From Mycolicibacterium sp. lyk4-40-TYG-92 (GTDB lineage: Bacteria; Actinomycetota; Actinomycetes; Mycobacteriales; Mycobacteriaceae), in assembly GCF_030209435.1 (NCBI RefSeq), contig NZ_JARVRX010000004.1, positions 182,650 through 246,649 on the forward strand: 64,000 bases of DNA, read 5' to 3'. Below the pieces are notes generated by a model. It was given only the letters and a program-made list of their open reading frames with translations, did no database searches and was not told the origin of the DNA. The translations under genes were made by a program, and so were the position numbers. Shown here piece by piece: positions 17,446 to 26,700 of the stretch (position 1 is the stretch's first letter; each line of letters begins with the position of its first letter).

Positions 17446-17748
17446 TTACCGCCGCCCGCCGCCGTTGTATCCGGGCGAAGCCACTTCATCTTCGGTGAGC
17501 TGATAGGGCGGTGTGAACAAGCTGGGATCGTCGAGCGACGATTCCGGCGCATTGAACGGACCCTGTGCCGCTTCGGGGGCTGCGGGGGCATCGGCCGGGG
17601 GCACGCAGGTGCCTTCGGCGGCGACCAGGCCGTCCGAGCATTGGAGGTCGTCGGCGTGCGCCATCGGCATGCTGATCAAGGCAGCCACCGCAGATGCAAC
17701 GCCAAACGTTGCTGCCCCCATTGACATGCGAGCGAATCGCGTGGTCAT
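17446..17748 (-). CDS. Small secreted protein of unknown function
   Basis: A 100-residue exported protein. Signal peptide MTTRFARMSMGAATFGV... with cleavage near MAHA, then a short mature part with a Cys pair (DLQCSDGLVAAEGTCVPP) and an acidic, Pro-rich tail. I chose ATG 17748, which has AGGAG ten bases upstream; an ATG at 17757 abuts that site. It is translated just ahead of the Rieske lipoprotein (7-base gap), so the two may act together outside the membrane. No domain recognised. Confidence 0.75.
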   Translation of the reverse strand: MTTRFARMSMGAATFGVASAVAALISMPMAHADDLQCSDGLVAAEGTCVPPADAPAAPEAAQGPFNAPESSLDDPSLFTPPYQLTEDEVASPGYNGGGRR

Positions 17749-17863
17749 TGCGCTCATCTCCTACCCACTCTCCGGCGCTAGCTGGTCCGGTGAAGGTAGC
17801 ACCCTTGGGCCCGCTGTGACGGTTCGTTTCGGCACTTGGGTCAATTGCTTTTACACACTGTTT

Positions 17864-19273
17864 TCACAGCAGACCGTAGGCGTGCTCCAGCGCTACCAAC
17901 GCCTCGCCGGTCTTGATGGCCAGCTTCTGCATGTGCGGCATCGAGTCGCGGCAGCCGGTGAAGCCGAAATTCAAAGTACCCGAATAGCTTTGACATGTGA
18001 TGTTCAGGCCGACACCGTGCACGGGGATGGACACCGGATAGGTGGAGACGAGTTCATTACCCCGGAAGTACAGCGGATAGTCAGGACCGGGGACATTCGA
18101 CAAGATGACGTTGTAGGACGCCGGGGCCACTTTCGGGGCGCCCAGGGTCGCCGCTCCGGTCTGTACGAGGAACGGTGCCATCAGGGCCGCGGTATAGGCG
18201 AGGATCGCCGCACTGGTCATGCCCGACAACTGCTCCTTGGCCGCTTTCGTCGATGCGCTGATGGCCTCGATGCGCTCTCGGGCATCTGCCAGGTCGGTGC
18301 CGAGGGTCGCGAGAATGGCGCCCACCGCGTTGCCGCCGCCGGGATCGTCTTTCGGCCGAATGTTGACCGGCAGCATGGCAATCAGCGACTTCTCGGGCAG
18401 TGCGTCGAGTCCGAGGAGATAGTCACGCAGTCCGCCGCCACAGATGGCGAGTGCAACGTCGTTGAGGGTTGCGCCGGCCGCGTCGGCGACGGCCCGCAGG
18501 CGCGCGATGTCGTACTGCTGCGTGGCGAACCGACGGCTCCGGCCGATGCGCCCGTTGAAGATGGTGTGCGGCGCCTGGCCCGGTCCGACAAGCGGATTGC
18601 TGCTGCTGACCGCGGTCACCGCCAGCTTGACGAACGCGGCGGGCAGATCGATGACGGTCGACAACTCCGAGGTGACGGACCGCAGCAGCCCACCGATATC
18701 GGGTATCAGGCCGCTGTCCTTCTCGTCCTTCCGGCGCTCCCGCTTGGGCACCGGATTCCGGAAGAACAACGGGGTGTCGGTATCGGACGGGTCGGTCGAC
18801 ATCGACCGGATGAGCGTCTTCATCGCCGTGTAGCCGTCGACGAGCGAATGGTGCAACTTCACGTACAACGCGACGTTGCCGTCGTCGAGGCCCTCGATGA
18901 TGTGCAGTTCCCAGGGCGGCCGCGTCAGGTCCAGTTGCCGGGCATGCAAGCGGGAGATCAGGATACCCAACTCACGCTGGTCGCCGGGACGGGGCAACGC
19001 GGAGCGCCGCACGTGGTACATGACGTCGAACTTCGGGTCCTCGACCCACCGCTGCAACGGATTCAGCAGGAACCACGGCGTCTGCAGCTTCATGTTCCAC
19101 GGTGGCTCGATCTCATTCGACCCGTAGATCTCGTCGCGCAGTTGATCCAAGATGTCGCCCGCGTCGCCCGAGGTCGGACGGAACTGCATGAGCCCCTCGA
19201 CATGCATCATGGTCTCGGGAGATTCGGCCGCCAGGAACATCGAATCGAGCGGCGACAGTCGTTTGCTGGTCAC
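17864..19273 (-). CDS. WS/DGAT family wax ester synthase / diacylglycerol acyltransferase
   Basis: A 469-residue acyltransferase. It starts with the family signature LSPLDSMFLAAESPETMMHVEGL, and the catalytic HHxxxDG motif is HHSLVDG at 141-147 (His142, Asp146). Later family blocks are NDVALAICGGGLRDYL, a PVNIRPKDDPGGGNAVG segment and ILSNVPGPDYPLYFRG. These enzymes transfer acyl-CoA chains to diacylglycerol or fatty alcohols at the inner membrane surface, making storage triacylglycerol or wax esters. ATG 19273. It is preceded on the same strand, 19 bases away, by a CadD-like transporter. Confidence 0.95.
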   Translation of the reverse strand: MTSKRLSPLDSMFLAAESPETMMHVEGLMQFRPTSGDAGDILDQLRDEIYGSNEIEPPWNMKLQTPWFLLNPLQRWVEDPKFDVMYHVRRSALPRPGDQRELGILISRLHARQLDLTRPPWELHIIEGLDDGNVALYVKLHHSLVDGYTAMKTLIRSMSTDPSDTDTPLFFRNPVPKRERRKDEKDSGLIPDIGGLLRSVTSELSTVIDLPAAFVKLAVTAVSSSNPLVGPGQAPHTIFNGRIGRSRRFATQQYDIARLRAVADAAGATLNDVALAICGGGLRDYLLGLDALPEKSLIAMLPVNIRPKDDPGGGNAVGAILATLGTDLADARERIEAISASTKAAKEQLSGMTSAAILAYTAALMAPFLVQTGAATLGAPKVAPASYNVILSNVPGPDYPLYFRGNELVSTYPVSIPVHGVGLNITCQSYSGTLNFGFTGCRDSMPHMQKLAIKTGEALVALEHAYGLL

Positions 19274-19292
19274 CCGGGTGAACTTACTGCGG

Positions 19293-19898
19293 TCACCGCG
19301 CGAACACGCCGCCTTCGAGGAGGATCGTGGTCCCGACCGCGATCAGGACCACCGGCAGGATGAGGTGTCCCCACCGCGAGAACGTCTTGGCGACGACCGG
19401 GTGGGACACGAAGTAGCGGCCGGCGACGCACCAGACCCCGACCCCGACGAGAAACACCGTGACGTACAGCGCGACCGTGCCGGCGGTGGCGACCGCGAAC
19501 ATCGGTACGTACACACCGACGTTGTCGCCGCCGTTCGCGAACGTCACGCCGGCGACCTGCCAGATGCCCGGCGCGGACGTCGCCCGCCCGTCCTCGGCTT
19601 CCGACGGATCGGTGCCACGGTTCTGCCAGGCCGCCCAAGCGGCCCAGAGCCCCAACATGATTGGCAGCAGCCCGAGATACGGCAGGACGGCGGTCGGCAG
19701 CAGCGCCGCACCGGCAACGGCGGCACATATCGACACCGCCACGATGGCGGCGAAACCCAGGTACTGCCCGAGGATCACCCGCGTCGCCGCGCTGCGGTGG
19801 CCACGCGCCTGGCCGAAGAACACCGCGAGCACCACGAGATCGTCGATGTTGGTGGCGGCAAAGGTCGCAACCGCCGACGTGATGGTGGTGGCGCTCAT
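19293..19898 (-). CDS. CadD-like cadmium resistance transporter family protein
   Basis: A 201-residue membrane protein with about six helices. The opening TSAVATFAATNIDDLVVLAVFFGQ and the internal repeat VAGVTFANGGDNVGVYVPMFA match the CadD family, in which NIDD and NGGDN are repeated polar motifs in the membrane. Members export divalent cations such as cadmium, though evidence is limited to a few cases. I chose ATG 19898 (MSATTITSAVA); longer frames extend into the gtrA region. Divergent from gtrA. It is the first gene of a unit with the WS/DGAT gene. Confidence 0.82.
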   Translation of the reverse strand: MSATTITSAVATFAATNIDDLVVLAVFFGQARGHRSAATRVILGQYLGFAAIVAVSICAAVAGAALLPTAVLPYLGLLPIMLGLWAAWAAWQNRGTDPSEAEDGRATSAPGIWQVAGVTFANGGDNVGVYVPMFAVATAGTVALYVTVFLVGVGVWCVAGRYFVSHPVVAKTFSRWGHLILPVVLIAVGTTILLEGGVFAR

Positions 19899-19991
19899 CG
19901 GTGTGGACACTACGGGACGCTGCCGGTGCCCGAAGCGCAGAGTTTGTCTCGCGGCTACCTGGGCGATGCCGGCCCATGGCACAGTGCCCGC

Positions 19992-20465
19992 GTGACCGTC
20001 GACGCGGCGAGTGGCCTGCAGCGCGCCGTCGACCGCTTCCACCGCGGCTGCGAACTGGCCGTCAGCCGGCTGCCCTTCGGACTCAAATCGGTTGTCGCTC
20101 CGACATTCCTGGGCTTCGCGCTGATCAACGGCTGCACGTTCGCGATCGACCTGTTGTTGCTCACCGGATTGCGGGATGGGCTGGGATCGCCACTGGCAGT
20201 GGCGGTCACGGTGTCATACGTGTGCGCGTTCGGGCTCAGCTATCTACTCAACCGCATCTTCAACTTCAGCTCGCACAGCGCGGTCGGTCCGCAACTCGCG
20301 GTGTACGTCGTGGTGGTCGCGGTCAACTACCTGGCGTTCATCCTGGGGGTATCGACCGGATTGTCGGCGCTCGGCGTCGAGTACCACGTCGCCCGGATGG
20401 TCGCGGGCGGCTGTGAGGCGGTCTACATGTACGCCGCGATGCGCTGGGTGGTGTTCCGGCGCTGA
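19992..20465 (+). CDS. GtrA-like membrane protein
   Basis: A 157-residue protein with four hydrophobic helices: FLGFALINGCTFAIDLLLL, VAVTVSYVCAFGLSYLLNR, AVYVVVVAVNYLAFILG and a C-terminal segment ending RWVVFRR. The phrase LNRIFNFSS and the terminal W-V-F are GtrA-family traits. GtrA proteins are implicated in moving lipid-linked sugars across the membrane, including arabinogalactan-related precursors in mycobacteria. GTG 19992 (MTVDAASGLQRAV) is preferred, since the longer open frame is antisense to the CadD gene. A strong hairpin begins right after its stop. Confidence 0.87.
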   Translation: MTVDAASGLQRAVDRFHRGCELAVSRLPFGLKSVVAPTFLGFALINGCTFAIDLLLLTGLRDGLGSPLAVAVTVSYVCAFGLSYLLNRIFNFSSHSAVGPQLAVYVVVVAVNYLAFILGVSTGLSALGVEYHVARMVAGGCEAVYMYAAMRWVVFRR

Positions 20466-20495
20466 GCATGCGGTGACCTGCGTCTCACCGCATGC
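20466..20495 (+). terminator. Perfect hairpin directly after gtrA
   Basis: GCATGCGGTGA (20466-20476), an 8-base loop, TCACCGCATGC (20485-20495): 11 bp without a mismatch, starting at the base after the TGA stop. Probably an intrinsic terminator without a U-tract. Confidence 0.65.
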
Positions 20496-20697
20496 GGGAA
20501 TGCTGCAACGGTGTTAATTTTCCCTGGTCAAAGTTGTACTGAGGTACCAAACGGGGGTAGTCGGGGACGGCAGGGCCTAATCACACGCACCACCGCTGAC
20601 TGATCAGCGAAACCCCGAGCAAGTCACCACCGCGGCATCGCCGCTCCAGTGGTGCTGCCCTGCACATCCACCCTGTACACAGATTGGAACCCGCCCG

Positions 20698-21645
20698 GTG
20701 TCCAGTATCAACCGTTGCAGCGCAATAGGTTTCGTCGTCGCACTCTGCGTGACGGGCAGTGTGCAGCCGTCGGCGGCAGCAGCGCAGGAGAATCCCGGCG
20801 TCACCTTCTATCTGCAGGGCACCTGCCTGTGCGGCGTGTCGCCGACCGCCGGAGAGGCCCTCGGGCTGGCCGACGGCTACCTGGATTCCAGCGGCACGAT
20901 CCACGGCATCGGGTATCCCGCCGGCCTGCTGTTCGCGGCGGACGCCGTCATCGGTACCACCAAGGTGAACGCCTCCCTCTCCACGGTTCCCGACGGCACC
21001 GGCGTCACCCTCGCCGGCCTGAGCCAGGGCGCCATCGTCCTGAACTACGTGAAACTCTCACGGTCGCTGCGGGATTCGTTCGGCCGGCGTCGCGCGGACG
21101 ATCTGCAATTCGTGACGTTCGGCGACCCCCAGAACACCACGGGCGGCATCACCACCAAGAATCCGGCATTGCAACTGTTCGCGCCGAACGTGCCAAGGGC
21201 AAGCGCCTACCCCACCACCGAGATCGTTCGCGAATACGACGGCTTCTCGGATTGGCCGGACAAGCCGACACGTCTGTCCGTCCTCAACGCCGTCATGGGA
21301 ATCGGCTTCGTGCACACCGATTACGGGTCAGCGGCCAACCCGGCGACACCGGGCACACTCAAGACCGTCCGCACCAACGCCGCCGGCGGTACCACCACGC
21401 ATTACGTCGTGCCCACGGCGCGACTGCCACTCACGCAACCGTTGCGTGCTGCCGGGCTGAACACGTCCCTCATCGACGCTGTGCTCCGGCCGCAGATCGA
21501 CCGCGCGTACGTCCGCCGCCCAAACGCGGCGGCTGCGAAACCGGCTGCTGCCGGCAGCGCCAAAGAAGCCAAAGAAGCCAAAGAGAAAGCGCCGAAGCCT
21601 CAGCGGGGATTCGGTTTTCGGAAACCTCGCCGCGGCGGGGACTAG
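20698..21645 (+). CDS. Secreted PE-PPE-domain serine hydrolase
   Basis: A 315-residue exported protein. A signal peptide (to about QPSAAAA) precedes an alpha/beta-hydrolase-type PE-PPE domain (PF08237): YLQGTCLCG, VTLAGLSQGAIV with the nucleophile Ser in G-L-S-Q-G, and VTFGDPQNTTGG. There is no PE or PPE N-terminal region. The C-terminus is Lys-rich with a tandem KEAKEAKEKAPK segment and RGFGFRKPRRGG. Such enzymes act on ester substrates at the envelope, some in trehalose-ester lipid assembly. GTG 20698 start. The next gene begins 15 bases downstream and also has a basic tail, so they probably work together. Confidence 0.82.
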   Translation: MSSINRCSAIGFVVALCVTGSVQPSAAAAQENPGVTFYLQGTCLCGVSPTAGEALGLADGYLDSSGTIHGIGYPAGLLFAADAVIGTTKVNASLSTVPDGTGVTLAGLSQGAIVLNYVKLSRSLRDSFGRRRADDLQFVTFGDPQNTTGGITTKNPALQLFAPNVPRASAYPTTEIVREYDGFSDWPDKPTRLSVLNAVMGIGFVHTDYGSAANPATPGTLKTVRTNAAGGTTTHYVVPTARLPLTQPLRAAGLNTSLIDAVLRPQIDRAYVRRPNAAAAKPAAAGSAKEAKEAKEKAPKPQRGFGFRKPRRGGD

Positions 21646-21659
21646 AGGAGGTCGTTCTG

Positions 21660-22535
21660 ATGTGGGTCAAGACGCAGGTCGTAACGCTGTCTGTGGTGTG
21701 CTCGGCCGCCGTCGTGGTCACCAGTGCCGCACCGGTTCTCCCCACGACACCCCCGACGACAGTGCACAGCGCCGAGCACCGGTACGCCCTCACGGCCGCG
21801 GCCTTTGATGCCGCATTCAACCCGATTCAGTACGTCGGCAACGTCGGCGGTGCGGCCCAGGCAGTCGCCACTGACGTCATCTACTGGCAGACACCGGACT
21901 TTCCGCTGCTGGTGCTGAGCGGACAAGTCGACTCCAGCACCGGTCAATACGAGGCCGTGCAGAAGGTGGCGTCGACGACGGCACATCTGCAGAGTCTGGT
22001 CAGCGCGGTCGCCGCGTTTCCCGGCGCGTCGTCGTCGCCCCAGGTGCGGCAGCTGGTCGGCGGAATCGGATCGGCAGGTGCCGCCGCTGCCGGTGCCACC
22101 AAGACCGTGACGGCCACGCTGGCGCCCCACCTCGCGCCGCTGACCCCGGTGATCTACGTCGTCAGGGTGGCCAGGGCCGCAATCGGCGTCTACTACGCCG
22201 TCGCCACGCTGTCGACCACTGGAATAGGCACGGTGTTGGGCGGACGCAACCCCGTGAGCGCCATCGCCAACGTCGTGTCATCGGTCCAGGGATTGGCCAA
22301 CGTCCTCACCCACGCGCCGCGGCCCACCGCATCACGACTCGCCGCGAAACCGACCGCAGCCGACGTCACCGAGAAGCGGTCTGCCAAACGCACCAAATCC
22401 GACGAGAAGCCGGAGAAATCGGCCGTCTCCGAACGCAAAACCGGGACCAAGAAGGCCAAGCGGGCGGCCAAGTCGTCCGAGACCAAGTCGGCTGAGAGCA
22501 AGGAGAAGGGCGACCGCGGGCGTCGCAAGCACTGA
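21660..22535 (+). CDS. Secreted protein with lysine/arginine-rich C-terminal tail
   Basis: A 291-residue protein of unknown family. A hydrophobic signal region (VVTLSVVCSAAVVVTSAAP) is followed by an Ala/Val-rich domain with long helices (about residues 40-210, including PVIYVVRVARAAIGVYYAV). The last 70 residues are dominated by Lys, Arg, Ser and Glu (KRSAKRTKSDEKPEKS..., KKAKRAAKSSETK), ending DRGRRKH. ATG 21660 has GAGGAGG upstream. It is the second gene of a unit with the PE-PPE hydrolase. A Lys-rich tail on an exported mycobacterial protein recalls HBHA, whose tail binds sulphated glycans, but the fold is different. Confidence 0.75.
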   Translation: MWVKTQVVTLSVVCSAAVVVTSAAPVLPTTPPTTVHSAEHRYALTAAAFDAAFNPIQYVGNVGGAAQAVATDVIYWQTPDFPLLVLSGQVDSSTGQYEAVQKVASTTAHLQSLVSAVAAFPGASSSPQVRQLVGGIGSAGAAAAGATKTVTATLAPHLAPLTPVIYVVRVARAAIGVYYAVATLSTTGIGTVLGGRNPVSAIANVVSSVQGLANVLTHAPRPTASRLAAKPTAADVTEKRSAKRTKSDEKPEKSAVSERKTGTKKAKRAAKSSETKSAESKEKGDRGRRKH

Positions 22536-22589
22536 TGTTCGGGGCCGTGCGCTAGAACAGAAGGGGTACCGACGAAGGGGACGCCCGAC

Positions 22590-23069
22590 ATGGCGAAGAC
22601 GCAACACTACGAACTCGACGTCACGTGGACCGGCAACACCGGCACCGGAACCTCGGGCTACCGCGACTACGACCGCGCGCACGACGTCAGCGCCGACGGC
22701 AAGGCCACCATCGCGGGTACCGCTGACCCCGCGTTCCGCGGCGACCCGCAGCGCTGGAACCCAGAGGAGCTCCTGGTGGCCTCCCTTGCGCAGTGCCACA
22801 TGCTGTGGGTCCTGGCGCTGTGCTCCCAGGAGGGCATCGTCGTCACCGGATACACCGATCACCCGTCGGGCACCATGGCTCAAACCCCGGATGGCGGTGG
22901 ATATTTCACCGAGGTGGTGCTGCGCCCGGTCGTCGAGATCACCGACGACCGGCACCGCGAGGCACTCACGAGCGTCCACGAGCGGGCGCATCACCTGTGT
23001 TTCATCGCCAATTCCGTCAACTTCGATGTCCGATGCGAAGCGCAGGTGAGCGTCGCCGAATCGGCGTGA
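22590..23069 (+). CDS. OsmC family peroxiredoxin-like protein
   Basis: A 159-residue OsmC-fold protein. NPEELLVASLAQCHMLWVLALCSQEG carries the two redox Cys (C69 and C78) in the central helix pair typical of OsmC/Ohr proteins, which reduce organic hydroperoxides as dimers. The N-terminal YELDVTWTGNTGTGTSGYRDYDR and the C-terminal ERAHHLCFIANSVNFDV are also family features. The ATG at 22590 follows GAAGGGGACGCC. It precedes an Lrp-family gene by 29 bases on the same strand, so they may be cotranscribed. Confidence 0.92.
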   Translation: MAKTQHYELDVTWTGNTGTGTSGYRDYDRAHDVSADGKATIAGTADPAFRGDPQRWNPEELLVASLAQCHMLWVLALCSQEGIVVTGYTDHPSGTMAQTPDGGGYFTEVVLRPVVEITDDRHREALTSVHERAHHLCFIANSVNFDVRCEAQVSVAESA

Positions 23070-23098
23070 CCCGCGGTGCCCCCGTGGGAAAATGCGGC

Positions 23099-23581
23099 AT
23101 GACCATCAAGCTCGACGCACTCGATTCCGCGCTGCTGTCGGAGCTGGCCGCCGACCCGCGGACGCCGATCCTCGAGCTGGCGTCGCGGCTCAAGGTCGCC
23201 CGCAACACCGTGCAGGCACGCATGAAGCGGCTCGAAGAATCCGGCCTGGTCCGCGGCTACCCGCCGAACATCAACCTGTCGCAGCTCGGGTTCGCGGTAC
23301 ATGCGCTGGTCTTCATCGAGACCGACCAGACCAAGATGAACGCCATCATCGAAGCCCTGCAGGACATCCCGCATGTGCTGGAGGTCCACGCCACGACGGG
23401 GCGGGCGGATCTGCTCGCCCGGATCGCCGCTCAGACGCAGGAAGAGCTGCTCAGCGTCATCCAGCGGGTACACCGGATCGACGGCGTCAAGCACTCCGAA
23501 ACCATGCTCGCGATGGCGACTCCGGTCGAGTACCGGTCACTGCCGCTGGTGCAGCACGTGACGCACCGTCGAACAAAATGA
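23099..23581 (+). CDS. Lrp/AsnC family transcriptional regulator
   Basis: A 160-residue Lrp/AsnC protein. The N-terminal winged helix-turn-helix (LDALDSALLSELAADPRTPILELASRL-KVARNTVQARMKRLE split over residues 5-48) is followed by the RAM ligand-binding domain with HALVFIETDQTKMN and EVHATTGRADLLARI. Lrp proteins sense amino acids and often control adjacent catabolic genes. Here an indolepyruvate oxidoreductase, a Leu/Phe/Val-type dehydrogenase and an amino-acid permease follow in the same orientation, so I infer it regulates that cluster. The 162-base gap to the next gene presumably holds the target promoter. Confidence 0.92.
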   Translation: MTIKLDALDSALLSELAADPRTPILELASRLKVARNTVQARMKRLEESGLVRGYPPNINLSQLGFAVHALVFIETDQTKMNAIIEALQDIPHVLEVHATTGRADLLARIAAQTQEELLSVIQRVHRIDGVKHSETMLAMATPVEYRSLPLVQHVTHRRTK

Positions 23582-23743
23582 TGCGTGCGTCACAGTGCGC
23601 CACGTCACAATTGAGCAGTCTGATCAACTTTTTCGCCGACTGTTGACGTAGATCACCCACAGGGGCAGATTTCGCTGCACTGATTGCTAATAGTTCGCGT
23701 TTGCGACTGGCGATCTGAGTGCCGGAAAGTGTGGAGGTTGTCG

Positions 23744-26700
23744 ATGACCAGTGTCTTGTCCCGATCCGAACTCGCAGCGGCCGAACCCGCCGCGCCCTAC
23801 GACCTCGACGACCGGTACCGCGCCGGCGCCGGCCCCGTCCTGCTGACCGGGGTCCAGGCCATCGCCCGCATGATGGTCGAGCAGCACGTCCGCGACCTCC
23901 GCGCCGGCCGCCGCGTCGCGACCTTCGTCTCCGGCTACCAGGGCAGCCCTCTCGGCGGCGTCGACAAGATGCTGCTCGGCATGCCGGGCGTGCTGACCGA
24001 GCACGACGTCGTCTTCACGCCGGGATTCAACGAGGAACTCGCCGCCACCTCGGTCTGGGGCAGCCAGACCGACCTCCCCGCCGGCAAGGCGACGCACGAC
24101 GGCGTCATCGGCGTCTGGTACGGCAAGGGCCCCGGCGTCGACCGCGCGACGGACGCGCTGCGCCACGCCAACATGTACGGCGTCAACCCCCGCGGCGGCG
24201 TCCTGCTGCTGGTGGGCGACGACCCCGCATCCAAATCATCGACGGTCCCCGCCGTGAGCGAGCGATCCCTGGCCGCCCTCGGCATCCCGGTCCTGTTCCC
24301 GCGCAACGCCGAAGAGATCATCACGATGGGCATGCAGGGCGTCGCGCTGTCGCGGGCCTCGGGCTGCGTCGTGGCGATGAAGATCGTCGCCGACGTCGCT
24401 GACGGCGCGTGGACCGTCGACGCCGACGTCGCCGACATCGACATCACCGCACCCGAAATCCTGTGGGACGGAAAGCCGTTCACGTACGTCCAGCGGCCGA
24501 TGGCCGCTCCCGCCGACAGCCTGCTCGCCGAAGCCGACCTCTACGGGCCGCGCTGGGCGACCGTCCGTGCCTTCGGGGACATCAACCGCCTGGATGCAAT
24601 CGAGGTCGATCCGGCGCGCGCGAAGGTCGGCATCGCCGCCACCGGCACCACCTTCGACGCGGTCCGCCAGGCCCTGCTCGACCTCGGCGTCGACGACGCG
24701 GCCCTGCACCGTGCGGGAATCCGCTTGCTGCGCATCGGAATGCCGTATCCGGTCGGACACCAGTCGGTGCTCGCGTTCGCGCGCGGCCTCGAGCAGGTGA
24801 TCGTCGTCGAGGACAAGACGGCATTCATCGAAACGCAGATCCGGGAAATCCTTTACGGCACTGCTGATGCCCCGCAGATCGTCGGCAAGCACGACGCGGC
24901 CGGTGCGCCGCTGTTCCCGCTCGGTGGCGAGTTGACCGCCGCCCGCCTGCTCACCCCGCTGCGCCGGGTACTGCGCGATCACGTCGAACTCAAGCGCACC
25001 GCTCCCCCGCCACTGTCACTGGAAGTGTTGTCCGCCAACCGAACCGCGTACTTCTGCAGCGGCTGCCCACACAACCGATCCACGGCGATCCCGGAGGGCT
25101 CCATCGGCGGCGGTGGCATCGGGTGCCACACCCTGGTCACCATGTCCGGCCGCAGCGACAGCGCCGTGGTCGGCCTCACCCAGATGGGCGGCGAGGGCAG
25201 CCAGTGGATCGGGCAGGCCCCGTTCACCGATGTGCCGCACCTGTTCCAGAACGTCGGCGACGGTACCTTCTTCCACTCCGGACAGCTCGCGGTGCAGGCC
25301 TGCATCGCGGCCGGGGTCAACATCACCTACAAACTGCTCTACAACGAAGTGGTCGCCATGACCGGCGCGCAGGACGTCGAAGGCGGGCTGGTCGTGGCGG
25401 GACTCACCCACAAGCTGACGGCCGAGGGCGTCAAGCAGATCATCATCTGCGCCGATGAACCCAAGCGGCACGACAAGAAAGCTCTCGCCAAGGGCACGCT
25501 GTTGTGGCACCGCGACCGGCTCGATGAGGCGCAGAAGGTCCTGCGCGAGATCCCGGGCGTCACGGTGCTCATCTATGACCAGCACTGCGCTGCCGACGCG
25601 CGCCGTCAGCGCAAGCGCGGCACCCTGCCGACCCGCAACACCCGCGTGGTGATCAACGAGGCGGTCTGCGAGGGCTGCGGCGACTGCGGCACCAAGTCGA
25701 ACTGCCTGTCCGTGCAGCCGGTCGACACCGAGTTCGGCCGCAAGACCCGCATCGACCAGACCTCGTGCAACACCGACTACACGTGCCTCGACGGCGACTG
25801 CCCGTCGTTTGTCACGGTCGAGCTGACGCCGGACAAGAAGGGCCGCAAGACATCCCGGCGCAGCGCGACGGAGCCGCCACGGGTCGCGGATCCTGGGTTC
25901 GGGGCGCCGACCGGCACGCAGAACGTCCTGCTCGCCGGCATCGGTGGTACCGGCATCGTCACGGTCAACCAGGTGCTTGCGACCGCCGCACTGCGTGCGG
26001 GCTACGAGGTGGAGAGCCTCGACCAGATCGGCCTGAGCCAGAAGGCCGGACCGGTGGTGTCGCACCTGCGATTCTCGACCGGCGCCCTGGAGCCGTCCAA
26101 CCGGCTCACCTCGGGCAGTGCCGACTGCATCATCGCGATCGACCTGCTGACCGCGACCGACAACCGGAACCTGGCCTACGGCAGTGCCGAACGCACCATC
26201 GCGGTCGCCTCGACGAGCCAGACCCCAACCGGCGACATGGTGTACGACAAGTCGGTCGCCTACCCGGAAACCCGGTTGCTGCTGGACCGGCTGACCGCCG
26301 CCACCCGCACGCTGACCCACTTCGACGCACTCGCCGCCGCCCAGGCGCTGTTCGGCAACACCGCAGCGGCCAACTTCCTGGTGGTCGGCGCCGCCTTCCA
26401 GACCGGCGGCCTGCGCCTGCCCGAAGCAAGCATCGAAGAGGCCATCGGCATCAACGGTGTCGCGGTCGCCGCCAACGTGGCGGCGTTCCGCTGGGGCCGC
26501 GTCGCGGTCGCCGATCCAGCCGCGTTCGCCGCCGCGGTCGACGCCGCGCGACCCAAGTCCGCGCCCGCCGTCGCGAGCCCGGAACTGCTTGCCAGCACCA
26601 CGTTCGGCGGTGAGGTGCGCCGGCTGGTCGAACTGCGGGCCGGAGAGTTGGTCGGCTACCAGAACGCGAAGGTCGCGCGGCGCTATGTCGAGACGGTCCA

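Noticed and set aside
21550..21600. Tandem AAAGAAGCC repeats as possible regulatory repeat
   Set aside because: They encode the KEAKEAKE tail of the PE-PPE hydrolase in frame.
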